From Curtobacterium sp. MCPF17_052 (lineage in GTDB: Bacteria; Actinomycetota; Actinomycetes; Actinomycetales; Microbacteriaceae): a DNA stretch of 64,000 bases. The translations under genes and the position numbers were made by a program. The stretch's first letter is position 1, and each line of letters opens with the position of its first letter. This document shows, one piece after another, positions 10,512 through 21,879 of this stretch. The notes under the pieces were generated by a model. It was not told where the DNA came from and searched no databases. It was given only the letters and a program-made list of their open reading frames with translations. The stretch covers positions 156,977 to 220,976 of the forward strand of contig NZ_QKSD01000006.1 in assembly GCF_003234085.1 (NCBI RefSeq), written 5' to 3'.

Positions 10512-11449
10512 GCGCTCGGCTCCCTGGTCTGTGCGGCAGTGGTCCCGGCTGCCGTCCCGGCTGCGGCGAGGTGGGCGGCGATCGCCCGCGGCTGGGTGAA
10601 CCAGACGCGGTCGCGGTGCGCCGTCATGTGCCGGAGTGCCCGGTCGAGGGCGCGCAGGCGGAACGGGGCGCCGGAGATGAAGGAGTGCACGACGACGCTC
10701 ATCACGAGCGGCTGGTCGGCGGAGCGGTCGAGCAGCTCGTCGAACTCGTCGACCACCATGTCGGCGAACTCGGCGGCCGACGCGCCACGGCCGATGACGG
10801 TCGTGCTGTCGTTCACCTCGAGGGCGTAGGGCAGCACGAGCAGGTCCCCGTTGCCCGTCGGGACGGTGACGGGTCGGTCGTCGAGCCGGAGGTCGAGCAG
10901 GTACCGGTACCCGCTGCCGACCAGGCTGTCGAGCGTGGACGTGGTGTGGCTGAGCCAGGGGCTCGACCACCCGCCCGGGGCGGTGCCCTCCTCCGCGGTG
11001 ATGCGGGCGGCGACCCCGGCGACGTACGCGGCCTCGCCGGCGGCGGACATGCCGACCAGGGAGTCCGAGTTCGACGTGCCGTGGCCGACGAACTCGGCGC
11101 CGACCTCCCGCGCGGCCCGGATGAGTTCGGGCGCGGTGTCGTAGACGGCCGTGTTGAGGAGCACGGTCGGCGGGATGCCCGCGCGGTCGAGTCGCTCGAG
11201 CAGCCGGAACGCCCCGACGCGGTTGCCGTAGTCCCGCCATGAGGTGTTGACGAGGTCCGGGGCGGCGACGTCGGGCACGATGTCCTCGGTCCGGCCGACG
11301 CCGAAGCGGTACTCCTCGAGCCCGACGGCGACGTAGACGGCCAGGCGCTTGCCGTCCGGCCAGGCGGGGCCACCGGGAGCGGTGATCGGCCGGTAGGGCC
11401 AGAGGTCGTGCCCCGGTGCGGTGGCCCGGAGGGTGTCGTCGGCGGTCAT
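10508..11449 (-). CDS. Polysaccharide deacetylase family protein, allantoinase (PuuE)-like subgroup
   Basis: A 313-residue NodB-fold hydrolase. The opening LWPYRPITAPGGPAWPDGKRLAVYVAVGLEEY and the later GHGTSNSDSL and WSSPWLSHTTSTLDSL segments resemble the PuuE/cyclic-imide hydrolase branch more than chitin deacetylases. There is no signal peptide, so it acts inside the cell, probably opening a cyclic amide or removing an acyl group. Its start overlaps the amidohydrolase stop and its stop overlaps the ATPase start, so all three are translationally coupled. Confidence 0.85.
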   Translation of the reverse strand: MTADDTLRATAPGHDLWPYRPITAPGGPAWPDGKRLAVYVAVGLEEYRFGVGRTEDIVPDVAAPDLVNTSWRDYGNRVGAFRLLERLDRAGIPPTVLLNTAVYDTAPELIRAAREVGAEFVGHGTSNSDSLVGMSAAGEAAYVAGVAARITAEEGTAPGGWSSPWLSHTTSTLDSLVGSGYRYLLDLRLDDRPVTVPTGNGDLLVLPYALEVNDSTTVIGRGASAAEFADMVVDEFDELLDRSADQPLVMSVVVHSFISGAPFRLRALDRALRHMTAHRDRVWFTQPRAIAAHLAAAGTAAGTTAAQTREPSA

Positions 11450-13035
11450 GCGGTGATCCCGTTCGTGGTGGTCCGGTGTGCGGGTGCGATGCCGCGGTCG
11501 GGCAGGCCGAGGTCGGTCGCGGCGGCGCGGCGGACGACGGCGGCGTAGGCGGGCCGGAGCCGGTCGGCGTCGGCCCAGGTGCGCTCGAGGGCGGGGCGAC
11601 GGGCGGCGTGCAGTTCGCGGGCCTCGGCGAGCAGGGCGTCCTCGTCGACCGAGGTGACCCGGCCGGCCTCGGCGACGACCGTCCCGGCGACGACCGTCAT
11701 CCGCACGCTGGTGCCGGACTCGCAGTAGACGAGCTGGCCCCGCAGGTCGTTGAACGGGGTGAAGGCGGACGCGTGCAGGTCGAGGAGCGCGAGGTCGGCC
11801 TCCGCCCCGACCGCGATGCGTCCGACCGTGCCGAGCGTTGTCCGGCCGTCACGACGCATGGCCGCGGCCCCGCCCGCCCAGAGCGCGTCGAGCACCTCCG
11901 CCGGTCGCGGCCAGCGGTCCGGGTCGTCGCCGGTGACCGTGTGGATGAGGCCGGCCTGCTTGACGACGCCCCAGGTGTTCACGGTGTCGTCGCAGATCGC
12001 CTCGTCGACGCCGAGCGCCACCCGGATGCCGCGGTCCCGCATCGCGCGGAACGGCATCACGCCGCTGCCGAGCCGCAGGTTCGACACCGGGTTGTGCGCG
12101 ACGACCGCGTCCGCCGCGGCGATCAGGTCGAGGTCGTCGTCGTCGACCCACACCGCGTGGATGACGTTCACCCGGTCGCTGAGCAGCCCGAGGTCGGCCG
12201 TGTAGCGGACCAGGCTCCGTCCGGCGAACCGCGGCTGGCCGCTCGACGGGTGCGAGAGGGCACGCTGCGTCCGCGTCTCGAGCATGTGGGCGAAGAGCGG
12301 CACGTCGTGGGTGCGGCTGAGGTCGTCGAGCGCGCCGAAGTACTCCGGCGAGACCCGCTGGGGTGCGGAGATCGACACGGCCGCGGTGAGCCGACCGTCG
12401 GCCGCCCCGTGCCAGTTCCGGAACAGGTGGTCGTAGGCGTCGAGCAGTTCCGCGGCGGTTGCGGGAGCGGGGGCGTGCAGTGCTCGGGTCGTCGCCTCGT
12501 CGAGCCCGTCGATGCTGATGTCACCGAGGAACGGCAGCTTCTCGACGTCGGGCAGCTCCGGCTGGTCGAGCGCGACCGAGGCCCGGATCCCGCTGTCCGC
12601 GTACGCCTGCATGACGGCGTCGATGACCTCGGGGTCGGGTGCTGGCATGAGGAACGCGTCGTCCTGCACGCTCGTCGTCCCGGTACGGAGCATCTCGAGG
12701 GCGCCCAGCATCGTCCGGAGGTACGCCTCACGCGGGGTCGGCGTGAGCGCGGGGTCCGACGGGGACTCGTAGAGCATGAAGGTCTCGAGCGGTCGGCTCG
12801 GGAACGCGCCCTTGAGGTGGTTCGCCGGCGAGTGGAAGTGCGCGTTGACGAGCCCCGGCAGCACGATGTGGTGCCCGCGGCCGTCGACGACCCGGACGTC
12901 GGCGGGCGCTGCGGCCCGCGCGCTCGGCCCGATGACGGCGATCGTCGTGCCGGTCACGAGCAGGTCGGTGGGACCGGTCATGCCCGAGGGTTCGTCGGGC
13001 GCCCACAGCAGGACGTCGGTGAACAGGACGCTCAT
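11446..13035 (-). CDS. Amidohydrolase of the Atz/Trz (ring deaminase) type
   Basis: Metal-dependent hydrolase, 529 residues from ATG 13035 with GGGAGA upstream and a 4-bp overlap with the racemase gene. The metal motif GLVNAHFHSPANH (~residue 70), FAHMLET, VIHAVWVDD and GVDEAICDD follow the order of the SAH/8-oxoguanine/ammeline deaminase group. The product would hydrolyse a C-N bond, typically on a purine- or pyrimidine-like ring. The C-terminus past ~residue 440 is the usual composite beta-sandwich strand set (AVGAEADLALLDL). Confidence 0.87.
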   Translation of the reverse strand: MSVLFTDVLLWAPDEPSGMTGPTDLLVTGTTIAVIGPSARAAAPADVRVVDGRGHHIVLPGLVNAHFHSPANHLKGAFPSRPLETFMLYESPSDPALTPTPREAYLRTMLGALEMLRTGTTSVQDDAFLMPAPDPEVIDAVMQAYADSGIRASVALDQPELPDVEKLPFLGDISIDGLDEATTRALHAPAPATAAELLDAYDHLFRNWHGAADGRLTAAVSISAPQRVSPEYFGALDDLSRTHDVPLFAHMLETRTQRALSHPSSGQPRFAGRSLVRYTADLGLLSDRVNVIHAVWVDDDDLDLIAAADAVVAHNPVSNLRLGSGVMPFRAMRDRGIRVALGVDEAICDDTVNTWGVVKQAGLIHTVTGDDPDRWPRPAEVLDALWAGGAAAMRRDGRTTLGTVGRIAVGAEADLALLDLHASAFTPFNDLRGQLVYCESGTSVRMTVVAGTVVAEAGRVTSVDEDALLAEARELHAARRPALERTWADADRLRPAYAAVVRRAAATDLGLPDRGIAPAHRTTTNGITA

Positions 13036-13750
13036 CCCCACATCTCCCGGGTGGTGGCCGAGCCGACGGGCTCGGCGAAGGTGGAGGCGCGGGAGGTCGT
13101 GATGCCCTGCGCCAGGAGTCCCTCGACGGCGACGGTCGCCGCGGCCACGCCGTCGATCACCGGCACCCCGAGCGAGGTGCGGAGGGCGCCGACGAGTCCG
13201 GTGAGGCCGGCGCACCCGAGCACCACGGCCTCCGCGCCGTCCGTCGCCAGGGCGGTGCGGGCCTCCTCGGCGAACGCGGCGTAGGCCGGACCGGCACCGG
13301 ACTCGATGTCGGCGACCGCGACGTCGACCGCCCGGACGGTGCACCGGTGGCCGAGCCCGAGGGCGCGGACGACACGGTCGGTCATCGCGATCGTCCGCGG
13401 CGGCATCGTGATCACGGTGAAGCGGTGGGCGACGAGCGCGGCGGCCTGCAGTGCGGCCTCCGTCATGCCGACGACGGGTCCGGCGGCGCGTTCGCGGGCC
13501 GCGTCGATGCCGGTGTCGCCGAAGCAGGCGATGACGTAACCGTCGACGCCGTCCGCCTCGCCACGCTCGACCTGGGCGAGGACGCCGGCGGCACCGAAGA
13601 CCTCGTCGACGGCGGTCTCCACGGACACCGGGGCGGTGGACGAGCAGCTGGCCGTGACTGTGGTGCCCGGTCGGGCGACCGCGCGGGCCGCCGACGCGAC
13701 GGCGTCCGTCATCAGCTGACTCGTGTTCGGGTTGAGGACGCGCACCTCGG

Positions 13751-13754
<4 letters not shown>
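13032..13754 (-). CDS. Asp/Glu/hydantoin racemase family protein (HpxA/HyuE-like)
   Basis: A 240-residue cofactor-independent racemase. It starts at GTG 13754, overlapping the kinase stop (GTGA). The pattern VRVLNPNTSQLMT, the first catalytic cysteine in VIACFGDTGIDAARE, PVVGMTEAAL and the second cysteine in VVLGCAGLTG match hydantoin/allantoin racemases. Next to an Atz-type amidohydrolase and a PuuE-like hydrolase it suggests a chiral cyclic ureide as intermediate. Confidence 0.88.
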
Positions 13755-14696
<942 letters not shown>

Positions 14697-14704
<8 letters not shown>

Positions 14705-15875
14705 GCCGGGCCTCCGCGGTGGTGAACTGCGCCATCGCCAGCAGGTACCCGGTGAGCTGCGCGGGCAGGACGGTGAGCAGCGGGCTGAGGGGCTCGGCGA
14801 TCGCCGGCACGACGACGACCTCGTCCGCGATCGCGTCGAAGGCGTCGACGCCCTCGGTCGTGACGACGTACACCGCGCCGCCGAACCGCTTCGCCTCGCT
14901 GGCGGTGTGCACGGCCCGCGGCACGGACGGCCCGGCCGGCGCGATGACCCAGATCGGTTCGCCGCGCTTCAGCGAGTTGTAGTGGTGGAACTCCTCGACC
15001 TGGATCGCCTCGGCGTGGTCGGGCGTGCACTCCTTGACCTTCGCGGCGCCGATGATCGCGCTGCCCCAGCTCGGACCGGCACCGGAGAACAGGAACGTAC
15101 CCGCTCCCTGCTCCCGCTCGGCGATCGCGCGGAGGCGGGGCTCCGTGGTCGCGATGACGTGCTCCATCAGCTCCGGGACCGCCGCGAGCTCCCGGCGGAG
15201 CCCCTCGGCCGCCGGCACCCCGGTGCGGACACCGACCCGGGTTGCGAGGTCGAGCAGCAGCGCGAGTGCGGTCGTCGAGGACTGGGTGGGCCAGCCGACC
15301 CGCGTGGCCCTGAGCCGCAGGGTGCGTGCGGACTCGACGTCGAGGGTGGAGCCCGCCGTGTTCGTGATGGCGACGACCAGGGCTCCGGCGTGCTGGGCCA
15401 TCAGCGCGGCCTCGACGGTGCGGGTGGTCTCCCCCGAGCTCGACAGCGCGATCACGACGCTGCGCTCGGTGACGAGCGGGGCGCCGTAGTAGGCCAGCTC
15501 CAGGCTCTGCACCGGCTCGACGGGGACGCGGAGCATCTGCTCGAGCACCTGGCGGGCGGCGATCGCGACGGCGAGTGAGTCCCCGGCGCCGGTCACGAAC
15601 ACGCGGTCGACCTCGGACCGGGCGATCAGGGCGGCGAGTTCGTCCAGGTCCTCGTCGTTCGCGGCGAGGGTCTCGCGGATCCGGTCGGGCTGGGCGATCA
15701 GTTCCGGGAGGGTCGCCTCGTCCCGGGCACGGCGTTTCGGGTCGAGGGGGTGGTCGGTCGGCAGCGCGACGATCGAGGCGTGCTCGGCGGCGGAGACGCG
15801 TTCGACGACCTGCTGCTGACGGGCGTCGAGCGGGCTGTCGACACCGATGAACGGGCTCGGCGGGGTGCTGGTCAT
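14697..15875 (-). CDS. Double-SIS-domain protein (sugar isomerase/deglycase, GlmS/AgaS/FrlB-like)
   Basis: Phosphosugar-binding protein of 392 residues with two SIS domains: the first with VFVTGAGDSLAVAIAARQV (~residue 93) and ALSSSGETTRTVEAAL, the second with TFLFSGAGPSWGSAIIGAAKVKE and EEFHHYNSLKRGEP. This arrangement is shared by glucosamine-6-phosphate synthase C-domains, AgaS and fructosamine-6-phosphate deglycase. It probably isomerises or cleaves the product of the adjacent PfkB kinase. Start overlaps the BtpA stop (ATGA). Confidence 0.88.
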
Positions 15876-16657
15876 GCGCGGTGTCCTGTCGTGTCGAGGG
15901 TCCGGCCGAAGCGGGCGGCGGTCTCCGGGTCGATGCGGGCGTCCGGGGCGCTCGAGCGCTTGATCGCGCTGCCGAGGACCACGCCGTCGGACCGGCGGAC
16001 GGCGTCGGCGATCGTGTCGAGCGACACCCGGCCCCCGACCACGAACGGCACGTCGGCGACGGCGCGCAGCCGTTCGATGTCGTCGAGGGCGTCGGCGACT
16101 CCGCTGTCACGGGTGACGACGAGCACGTCCGCGAGGCCGAAGTCGTGCGCCTCCTTGGCCGCCCACGCGGGGCTCCCGGCCAGCGCCAGGCTCGTGGCCT
16201 CGTGCACGTCCGCCCAGACCTCGACGTCGGCACCGAGTCGGCGGCGCATCGTCGCGACGTCGTGGGCGCACCCCTCGATCCAGCCGGTCGGGCCGACGGA
16301 GACGCCGGTGAGGACCTTGACCCGCACGAACCTCGCCCCGATGGCGTGGGCGATGGCGACCGCACTCGGGCCGTCGTTGTGACCGACGACCACGCCGACC
16401 GGGACGTCCACGGCCCGGGTGACGGCAGCGCCGACGACGGCGAGCGCGGCGACGGTGGGGGCGTCGACGCGGACGGCCTGGGGCATGTCACTGGCGTCCT
16501 GCACCATCACGTGCGTGAAGCCCGCGGCGACCAGCGCGGCGGCGTCCTCAGCGGCCCGTTCGGCGATCGTCGAGACGGGCACGCCGGCGTAGTTCACGGC
16601 GCCGGGCAGGGGCGGGAGGTGGAGGACTCCGACGAGGCGGAACGGGGCGAGAGGCAC
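15872..16657 (-). CDS. BtpA/SgcQ family TIM-barrel protein
   Basis: First gene of the operon, 261 residues. It opens with RLVGVLHLPPLPGAVNY and contains EDAAALVAAGFTHVMVQDA, RFVRVKVLTG and ADVLVVTRDSG, the BtpA/SgcQ pattern; the reaction of this family is not established. The GTG start at 16657 has no ribosome binding site but follows TACCGT-N7, so the operon mRNA may be leaderless. A GTATAC palindrome overlaps the -10. Confidence 0.9.
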   Translation of the reverse strand: MPLAPFRLVGVLHLPPLPGAVNYAGVPVSTIAERAAEDAAALVAAGFTHVMVQDASDMPQAVRVDAPTVAALAVVGAAVTRAVDVPVGVVVGHNDGPSAVAIAHAIGARFVRVKVLTGVSVGPTGWIEGCAHDVATMRRRLGADVEVWADVHEATSLALAGSPAWAAKEAHDFGLADVLVVTRDSGVADALDDIERLRAVADVPFVVGGRVSLDTIADAVRRSDGVVLGSAIKRSSAPDARIDPETAARFGRTLDTTGHRA

Positions 16658-16665
16658 GAGCGAAA

Positions 16666-16675
16666 CGGTATACAG
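16666..16675. promoter_or_regulatory. Candidate GntR operator overlapping the operon -10
   Basis: CGGTATACAG overlaps TACCGT (16670-16665, minus strand), the likely -10 of the catabolic operon. GTATAC cores are common in FCD-type GntR operators. A near-inverse copy, CTGTATACGG, lies at 16825-16834 (9 of 10 bases as an inverted repeat). Confidence 0.5.
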
Positions 16676-16824
16676 TTCCGCGTTTCGGTCGCATGAACGC
16701 GTGTTTCAGCCAGATGAAGCGCGTCGCTCGACATCACATTCTGACCGAGAACCCCAGATCAGGAGCTGTGCGCCCGGTTTCGACCCGCGGGCAGTCCGGA
16801 TCGGATCAGCCCGGGCAGACGAAT

Positions 16825-16834
16825 CTGTATACGG
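16825..16834. promoter_or_regulatory. Second GTATAC palindrome
   Basis: CTGTATACGG abuts the stop codon of the small membrane protein gene, 150 bp upstream of the first copy. Two spaced sites could allow looping. Apart from these sites, 16676-16824 shows no gene. Confidence 0.4.
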
Positions 16835-17038
16835 TCAGTCGGCGGTCGGGGGCGCGGTCGTCGTGACGCCGCGCTCACGCTCGAACCGCGCGCGCTCCTC
16901 GGCCTCGATCTTCGTGTACGCGGCACGCTCGGTCCGGTCGGCACGGATGATCGCGCGCATGATGAACCAGAAGATGACACCGAGCAGGATCGTCGGGGTC
17001 AGGGCGAAGACGACTCCGGAGACGATTCCATGCGGCAT
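16835..17038 (-). CDS. Small single-span membrane protein
   Basis: A 67-residue product with one N-terminal transmembrane helix (IVSGVVFALTPTILLGVIFW) and a charged cytoplasmic tail rich in R and E (TERAAYTKIEAEERARFERERG). Lys/Arg-rich tails of this kind are typical of small uncharacterised actinobacterial membrane proteins. It lies 109 bp after lysS, with a hairpin in between, so it may have its own promoter. No function can be assigned. Confidence 0.75.
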   Translation of the reverse strand: MPHGIVSGVVFALTPTILLGVIFWFIMRAIIRADRTERAAYTKIEAEERARFERERGVTTTAPPTAD

Positions 17039-17060
17039 GGTCCCATCGTACGTCGTGCTG

Positions 17061-17102
17061 CCCGAGGGACCGAGCTCGCAGGCTCTCGCAGGCTCCCTCG
17101 GG
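17061..17102. terminator. Hairpin downstream of lysS
   Basis: CCCGAGGGA at 17061-17069 pairs with TCCCTCGGG at 17094-17102. It lies 46 bp beyond the lysS stop; no T tract follows on the minus strand. Confidence 0.5.
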
Positions 17103-17147
17103 GCTGGCGTCGCGCGCCGCTGGCGCGTCGCCCTGAGCTCCAGCGCC

Positions 17148-18680
17148 CTACTTGACCAGGGGGAAGAGGATCGTCTCGCGGATGCCCAGGCCGGTGATCG
17201 CCATCAGCAGCCGGTCGACGCCCATGCCCATGCCACCCGACGGGGGCATCGCGTGCTCGAGTGCCCGCAGGAACTCCTCGTCGACGCGCATCGCCTCCGG
17301 GTCACCGCCGGCGGCCAGACGGGCCTGCTCGACGAACCGCTCCCGCTGGACGACCGGGTCGACGAGCTCCGAGTACGCGGTGGCGAGCTCGAAGCCACGG
17401 ACGTAGAGGTCCCACTTCTCGACGACTCCTGGGCGGGTGCGGTGCTGCCGGGTCAGGGGCGAGGTGTCGACCGGGAAGTTCATGACGAACGTCGGGGCGT
17501 ACAGCTTGTCGCCGTTGAAGTGCTCCCAGAGCTCTTCGACGTACTTGCCGTGTGTGGCGTGTGCGACCTCGACACCCTCGGCGTCGGCGAGCGCCTGCAG
17601 CTCGGACAGCGGCGTCTCCGGGGTGATCTCGTGGCCGGACGCCTCGGACAGCGACTCGTACATGTCGAGTCGTGCCCACTCGCCGCCGAGGTCGTAGTCG
17701 CTGCCGTCCGGCAGGGTGACGACGAGCGGACCGCCGGTGACCGCACGGGCGGCGTTCTGCACCAGCTCCTGCGTCAGGTCGGCCATCTGCTCGTAGTTGC
17801 CGTACGCCTGGTACGCCTCGACCATCGCGAACTCGGGCGAGTGCGACGAGTCGGCGCCCTCGTTCCGGAAGTTCCGGTTGATCTCGAACACCCGGTCGAT
17901 GCCACCGACGACGGCGCGCTTGAGGAACAGCTCGGGTGCGATGCGGAGGAACAGCTCGGTGTCGAAGGCGTTCGAGTGCGTGACGAAGGGCCGCGCGGAG
18001 GCGCCACCGTGCTGGGTCTGCAGCATCGGGGTCTCGACCTCGAGGTACTCGTGCGACGTGAAGGTCTGGCGGAGCGAGGACATCACGGCAGCGCGGGCCC
18101 GGACGGTCTTGCGGGCGTCCTCGCGCACGATGAGGTCGAGGTACCGCTGCCGGACCCGGGTCTCCTCGTTGAGCTCGTTGTGCAGGTTCGGCAGCGGCAG
18201 GATCGCCTTCGCCGCGATCGCCCAGTCGTCGACCATGATGCTCAGCTCGCCGCGGCGGGAGGAGATCACGCGGCCGTGCACGAACACGTGGTCGCCGAGG
18301 TCGACGAACTCCTTCCAGCGGGCCAGCGACTCGTCGCCGACCTCGGCCAGGGAGACCATCGCCTGGATGCGCGAGCCGTCGCCGGACTGCAGCGACGCGA
18401 AGCAGAGCTTGCCGGTGTTGCGGGAGAACACGATGCGGCCGGCCACGCCGACGACGTCCTGCGTCTCCTCGCCGGTCTCGAGGTGCGCGTACTGCTCGCG
18501 GACCGCGGGGATCGTCGTGGTGATCGGGAGTTCGGCCGGGTAGGCCTCGATCCCGGACTCCAGCAGGCGCGCGCGCTTGTCCAGCCGGACCTGACGCTGC
18601 TCGCTGGTCTCCTGCTCGGCCAGTGCGGCGGCGTCGGCGACCGCGGTCTCAGTGGTGGCGGGGGCGGTCTCGTCGGTCAT
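17148..18680 (-). CDS. lysS: Lysyl-tRNA synthetase, class II
   Basis: Charges tRNA-Lys in the cytosol. The 510-residue protein has an N-terminal OB-fold anticodon domain ([23 protein letters not shown]), class II motif 2 ([15 protein letters not shown], ~residue 275) and motif 3 ([15 protein letters not shown], ~residue 487). The first ~45 residues are an extra Ala/Glu/Thr-rich extension, common in actinobacteria. ATG 18680 is the only good start. Confidence 0.97.
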   Translation of the reverse strand: MTDETAPATTETAVADAAALAEQETSEQRQVRLDKRARLLESGIEAYPAELPITTTIPAVREQYAHLETGEETQDVVGVAGRIVFSRNTGKLCFASLQSGDGSRIQAMVSLAEVGDESLARWKEFVDLGDHVFVHGRVISSRRGELSIMVDDWAIAAKAILPLPNLHNELNEETRVRQRYLDLIVREDARKTVRARAAVMSSLRQTFTSHEYLEVETPMLQTQHGGASARPFVTHSNAFDTELFLRIAPELFLKRAVVGGIDRVFEINRNFRNEGADSSHSPEFAMVEAYQAYGNYEQMADLTQELVQNAARAVTGGPLVVTLPDGSDYDLGGEWARLDMYESLSEASGHEITPETPLSELQALADAEGVEVAHATHGKYVEELWEHFNGDKLYAPTFVMNFPVDTSPLTRQHRTRPGVVEKWDLYVRGFELATAYSELVDPVVQRERFVEQARLAAGGDPEAMRVDEEFLRALEHAMPPSGGMGMGVDRLLMAITGLGIRETILFPLVK

Positions 18681-18793
18681 GCTGGTGCGGCTCCGGAGGT
18701 CGTGGGGGATCGCGTCGATGCTACCCGCCCGGCCGCGCTCGGCCGGGACACCGGATGGACGGCGGACACGGCGGTCCGGGCTCGCGGCCGGGT

Positions 18794-19486
18794 TCAGATC
18801 GCGGACTGCCCGTCGGCCGCCGTCAGCGCGTTGTCGACCGCCGAGCGGACGAGTGCCCCGAGGACGCGCCCCGGGTGCTCGACACCGATGCCGGACAGGG
18901 TGCCGGCGGACTGGTCGACGATCGCCGTCGAGAAGCTCACGGCCGCCCGGACCGCGTCGGCGTAGGCGGGGCGGTCCCGCTCGGCCACGACGAACGGCTC
19001 GGCACCCATCTCGACCACCAGGGCCTGCGCGATCGGCAGCACCGGCGCGGGAGCGGTGACGGCGCAGTACGCGTCCCGCAGGCGGCTCAGGTCGACGCTC
19101 GTGCCGGTGAAGGCCATCGCGGGGTGGATCGCGAGCGGGATCGCCCCGGCGCGCATCGCCGGCGCGAGGACGTCGACCCCGTGGTCGGGGCTGGTGTGCA
19201 CGACCAGCTGCCCGGGCTGCCAGATCCCCGCGTCCGACAGACCCTGCACGAGCGACGGCAGCTGGTCGTCCGGCACGGCCAGGAGCACGAGTTCGCTCCG
19301 CTCGACGAGCTCCGGCGTGCCGAGCACGGGTGCGCCGGGCAGCATCGCCTCGGCCCGGTCGCGACCGGCGTCGGAGACGGCGGTGATCCCGACGACGGCG
19401 TGCTCGGCGTTCGCGAGCGCGGCACCCAGCACGGGGCCGACGCGTCCGGCGCCGATGATCCCGATGCCGAGTCGTCCGGCCCTCAC
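18794..19486 (-). CDS. Rossmann-fold, DUF2520-containing oxidoreductase-like protein
   Basis: A 230-residue protein with an N-terminal NAD(P)-type fold ([19 protein letters not shown]) and a helical C-terminal domain (DUF2520) that resembles ketopantoate/pyrroline-carboxylate reductases; [14 protein letters not shown] is characteristic. The family is often encoded next to panC and has no settled reaction; panC is not adjacent here. The start is GTG 19486, overlapping the stop of the PH-domain gene (GTGA). Upstream in-frame starts belong to that gene's shadow frame. Confidence 0.85.
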   Translation of the reverse strand: MRAGRLGIGIIGAGRVGPVLGAALANAEHAVVGITAVSDAGRDRAEAMLPGAPVLGTPELVERSELVLLAVPDDQLPSLVQGLSDAGIWQPGQLVVHTSPDHGVDVLAPAMRAGAIPLAIHPAMAFTGTSVDLSRLRDAYCAVTAPAPVLPIAQALVVEMGAEPFVVAERDRPAYADAVRAAVSFSTAIVDQSAGTLSGIGVEHPGRVLGALVRSAVDNALTAADGQSAI

Positions 19487-21267
19487 CGCACGGCTCCGGG
19501 TGCGGGGACGGCGGTCCAGACGGGAGGCCCGTCCTGCGTCAGCCACGCCGGTGCGGCGGGCGCGGCACCGGTCCACTGCCCGGGCCACTGCCCTGATGCG
19601 TGCGCGGGCTCCTGCGCGTGGCGACCCGGCGCACCGGAGGTGGGTCGAGCCTCCCGGCCGTCACGCCACCGGTGCGACGTGTCGGTCGCGGCGGCCTCGA
19701 CGGCACGCTCGGTCGTGCCGGACCAGAGCCGCTGCGCGTCCCCGGCGTCGAGCGCGCCGACGCGGGCGGAGACCGGACCGCTGACGGTGTGCACGTGCAC
19801 CGAGGCCAGGCGGAGTGCGCGCTCCAGCGGCCCCTGCGTGACCTTGACGCTCTGGACACGCGGCAGCGGCACGACCACGAGCGAGCGCCAGACCGCGCCG
19901 AGCCGGAGCAGCACCGCACCGGGCACGAAGCGGTAGCCGTTGCGGGACGCCGACAGCGGGCGCAGCCAGCGACCCCGTCGGGGCGAGTGCACGAAACCCC
20001 CGCGGTCGCCGCTCGTGGTGAGGCTGTCGTCGACGACACCCACGGCCTCGGCGGATCCCTCGCGCAGGCGTTCCATCGACGCTTCCGGACCGACGACGGC
20101 CGAGCCGACGAGCTCGGGCAGGATGATCTCGAGGACCTGCCGGACCTCGGCCGCGGTACCGACCGGCAGCACGATCGACGAGACCTGCTGGTTCGTGGAC
20201 GCCCCGTTGCCGGCGTTCGTCGCCCGGTTGATGCGGATGTCCCACCAGCCGAACGGCCGCCACAGCAGCGGCTGCGCGACGCTCACGGCGTGGATGCGCC
20301 CGGGCGGCAGCGTCTCGTTCGAGGTCGAGAACAGGCCGAAGCCGATCCGGATGCCGTCCCTGGTGTCCGCGATCGTGTAGCGCAGCGACTTCGAGAACTT
20401 GCGGACGTAGTAGCCGCCGGCGCCGATGACGGCCGGGAACAGCGACACGAGGAGGAAGTACTGGCCGGTCAGGCTGATGCTCACGATGATCGCGACGACG
20501 AGCAGCAGGATCACCACGGTCGTGCCGGAGAGCAGCATCGACGCGATCAACCGACCCGGGTGGACGCGGACCACCCGGGTGGCGTGCACGGCCTCGGGGT
20601 CGAGCTCGGGTGCCAGGAACTCGTCCACCCGGCCCTGCAGGACGCCGCCGCCCGGACCGGCGGACCGGGGCTGGTCGGTGTCCTTCGCGCCCGAGGCGAG
20701 CACCAGGATGCGCTGCCGCAGGTCGTCAGCGGCCTTCGCACCGAGGTAGGCGAGCTGCACGTTCGCGTCGTTTCCGGCCTGCGCGACCTCGAGCTTGGCC
20801 GTGCCGAAGACCCGTGGGATCAGCGGCCGCGAGATGTTGATCCCCTGGATCCGGTCGAGCCGGGCCTTGCGGTGGGTCCGGAAGACCACGCCGGAGCGGA
20901 CCTCGACGATCTCACCCGTGACCCGGAACTCGTGCATCCGCCAGGACAGGTAGAACAGGCCGATCAGCACCAGGAGCAGCACCGCCACCCCGAGCAGCAC
21001 CCAGCCGACGACACCGTGCTCGTACACGTAGCGGACCGGGTCGCCGTCCTCCTGCGGCCCGCCTGCGCCGGGGATGAAGACCTCGACGATCTGGTCGCGG
21101 AGGTTGTTGAGCACGTAGCCCAGGATCACGACGAGGAAGATGCCGCCCTTGAGCAGCGGTGTGAGCGGGTGCAGCCGGTGCCACTCGCCGTCGGTCAGGG
21201 GCGCGGCCGCGGCAGGGTCGCCCTTGCGCGGTGGTGCGGGGATCGAGGCGTCCGGTCGGAACGACAC
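19483..21267 (-). CDS. PH-domain membrane protein, YdbT-like
   Basis: A 594-residue membrane protein with hydrophobic segments near residues 40-60, 87-110 and 245-290 and repeated bacterial PH (DUF304/bPH2) domains ([28 protein letters not shown] split here; [48 protein letters not shown]). The C-terminal ~75 residues are Pro/Ala/Arg-rich and carry two copies of the dispersed GGGAGGC DNA motif. It starts at GTG 21267. The YdbS-like partner is immediately upstream. Role unknown; YdbS/YdbT in Bacillus affect antibiotic resistance. Confidence 0.88.
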   Translation of the reverse strand: MSFRPDASIPAPPRKGDPAAAAPLTDGEWHRLHPLTPLLKGGIFLVVILGYVLNNLRDQIVEVFIPGAGGPQEDGDPVRYVYEHGVVGWVLLGVAVLLLVLIGLFYLSWRMHEFRVTGEIVEVRSGVVFRTHRKARLDRIQGINISRPLIPRVFGTAKLEVAQAGNDANVQLAYLGAKAADDLRQRILVLASGAKDTDQPRSAGPGGGVLQGRVDEFLAPELDPEAVHATRVVRVHPGRLIASMLLSGTTVVILLLVVAIIVSISLTGQYFLLVSLFPAVIGAGGYYVRKFSKSLRYTIADTRDGIRIGFGLFSTSNETLPPGRIHAVSVAQPLLWRPFGWWDIRINRATNAGNGASTNQQVSSIVLPVGTAAEVRQVLEIILPELVGSAVVGPEASMERLREGSAEAVGVVDDSLTTSGDRGGFVHSPRRGRWLRPLSASRNGYRFVPGAVLLRLGAVWRSLVVVPLPRVQSVKVTQGPLERALRLASVHVHTVSGPVSARVGALDAGDAQRLWSGTTERAVEAAATDTSHRWRDGREARPTSGAPGRHAQEPAHASGQWPGQWTGAAPAAPAWLTQDGPPVWTAVPAPGAVR

Positions 21268-21274
21268 GTGCGAC

Positions 21275-21829
21275 CTACAGCCCGGCGCGACGGGACTCGG
21301 CGAGCTCGACGAGTCGGTCGCGGAGGTCGTCCGCCTGACCGGCCGGGATGCCGGGGATGCGGATGTTCGACGACGCGGCCGCGGTCACGAACTTCAGCTC
21401 GCTCATGCCGAGCACCCGGTCGAGCGGGCCCCGGTTGACGTCCACGAGCTGCAGTCGGCCGTACGGCACCGCGGTGAAGCGCTGCCACATCAGTCCGCGG
21501 CGCAGCACCAGGTCGTCGTCGCGCAGGGCGTACCCGATCGACCGGATGCGCCGCGGGGTGAGCGCTGCCGTGACGATCGCGATGGCCGCGACGACCGCAC
21601 CGATGACGAACCAGACGAGTCCGGCCGTCCCGCCGGTCCCGCCGCTGGCGACGCCGATGAGCACCAGGCCCGCCGTGACGACGCCGCCGATGACGATCGT
21701 CGCGATGAGGTCGGTCCAGACGAGCTTCGCCGAGACCCGCGTCCAGGTGATGCCGTCGAGGCCCATGCCGGCGTCGTCGAGTCGGCGTGGTTCGTCCATC
21801 CGATGAGGTTCGTCGAGTTCGGGCGGCAT
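21275..21829 (-). CDS. PH-domain membrane protein, YdbS-like
   Basis: A 184-residue protein with two transmembrane helices (residues ~42-62, ~70-90) followed by one bPH2 domain (DDDLVLRRGLMWQRFTAVPYGRLQLVDVNRGPLDRVLGMSELKF in part). ATG 21829 is preceded by AGGAGA at good spacing. It is 7 bp before the YdbT-like gene, so the two form a complex-like pair as in Bacillus ydbS-ydbT. Confidence 0.88.
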   Translation of the reverse strand: MPPELDEPHRMDEPRRLDDAGMGLDGITWTRVSAKLVWTDLIATIVIGGVVTAGLVLIGVASGGTGGTAGLVWFVIGAVVAAIAIVTAALTPRRIRSIGYALRDDDLVLRRGLMWQRFTAVPYGRLQLVDVNRGPLDRVLGMSELKFVTAAASSNIRIPGIPAGQADDLRDRLVELAESRRAGL

Positions 21830-21879
21830 CGGGGTCTCCTGGTCTGCGGTGGTCGGTCCGCGTCGACCGACCGGGCCGG

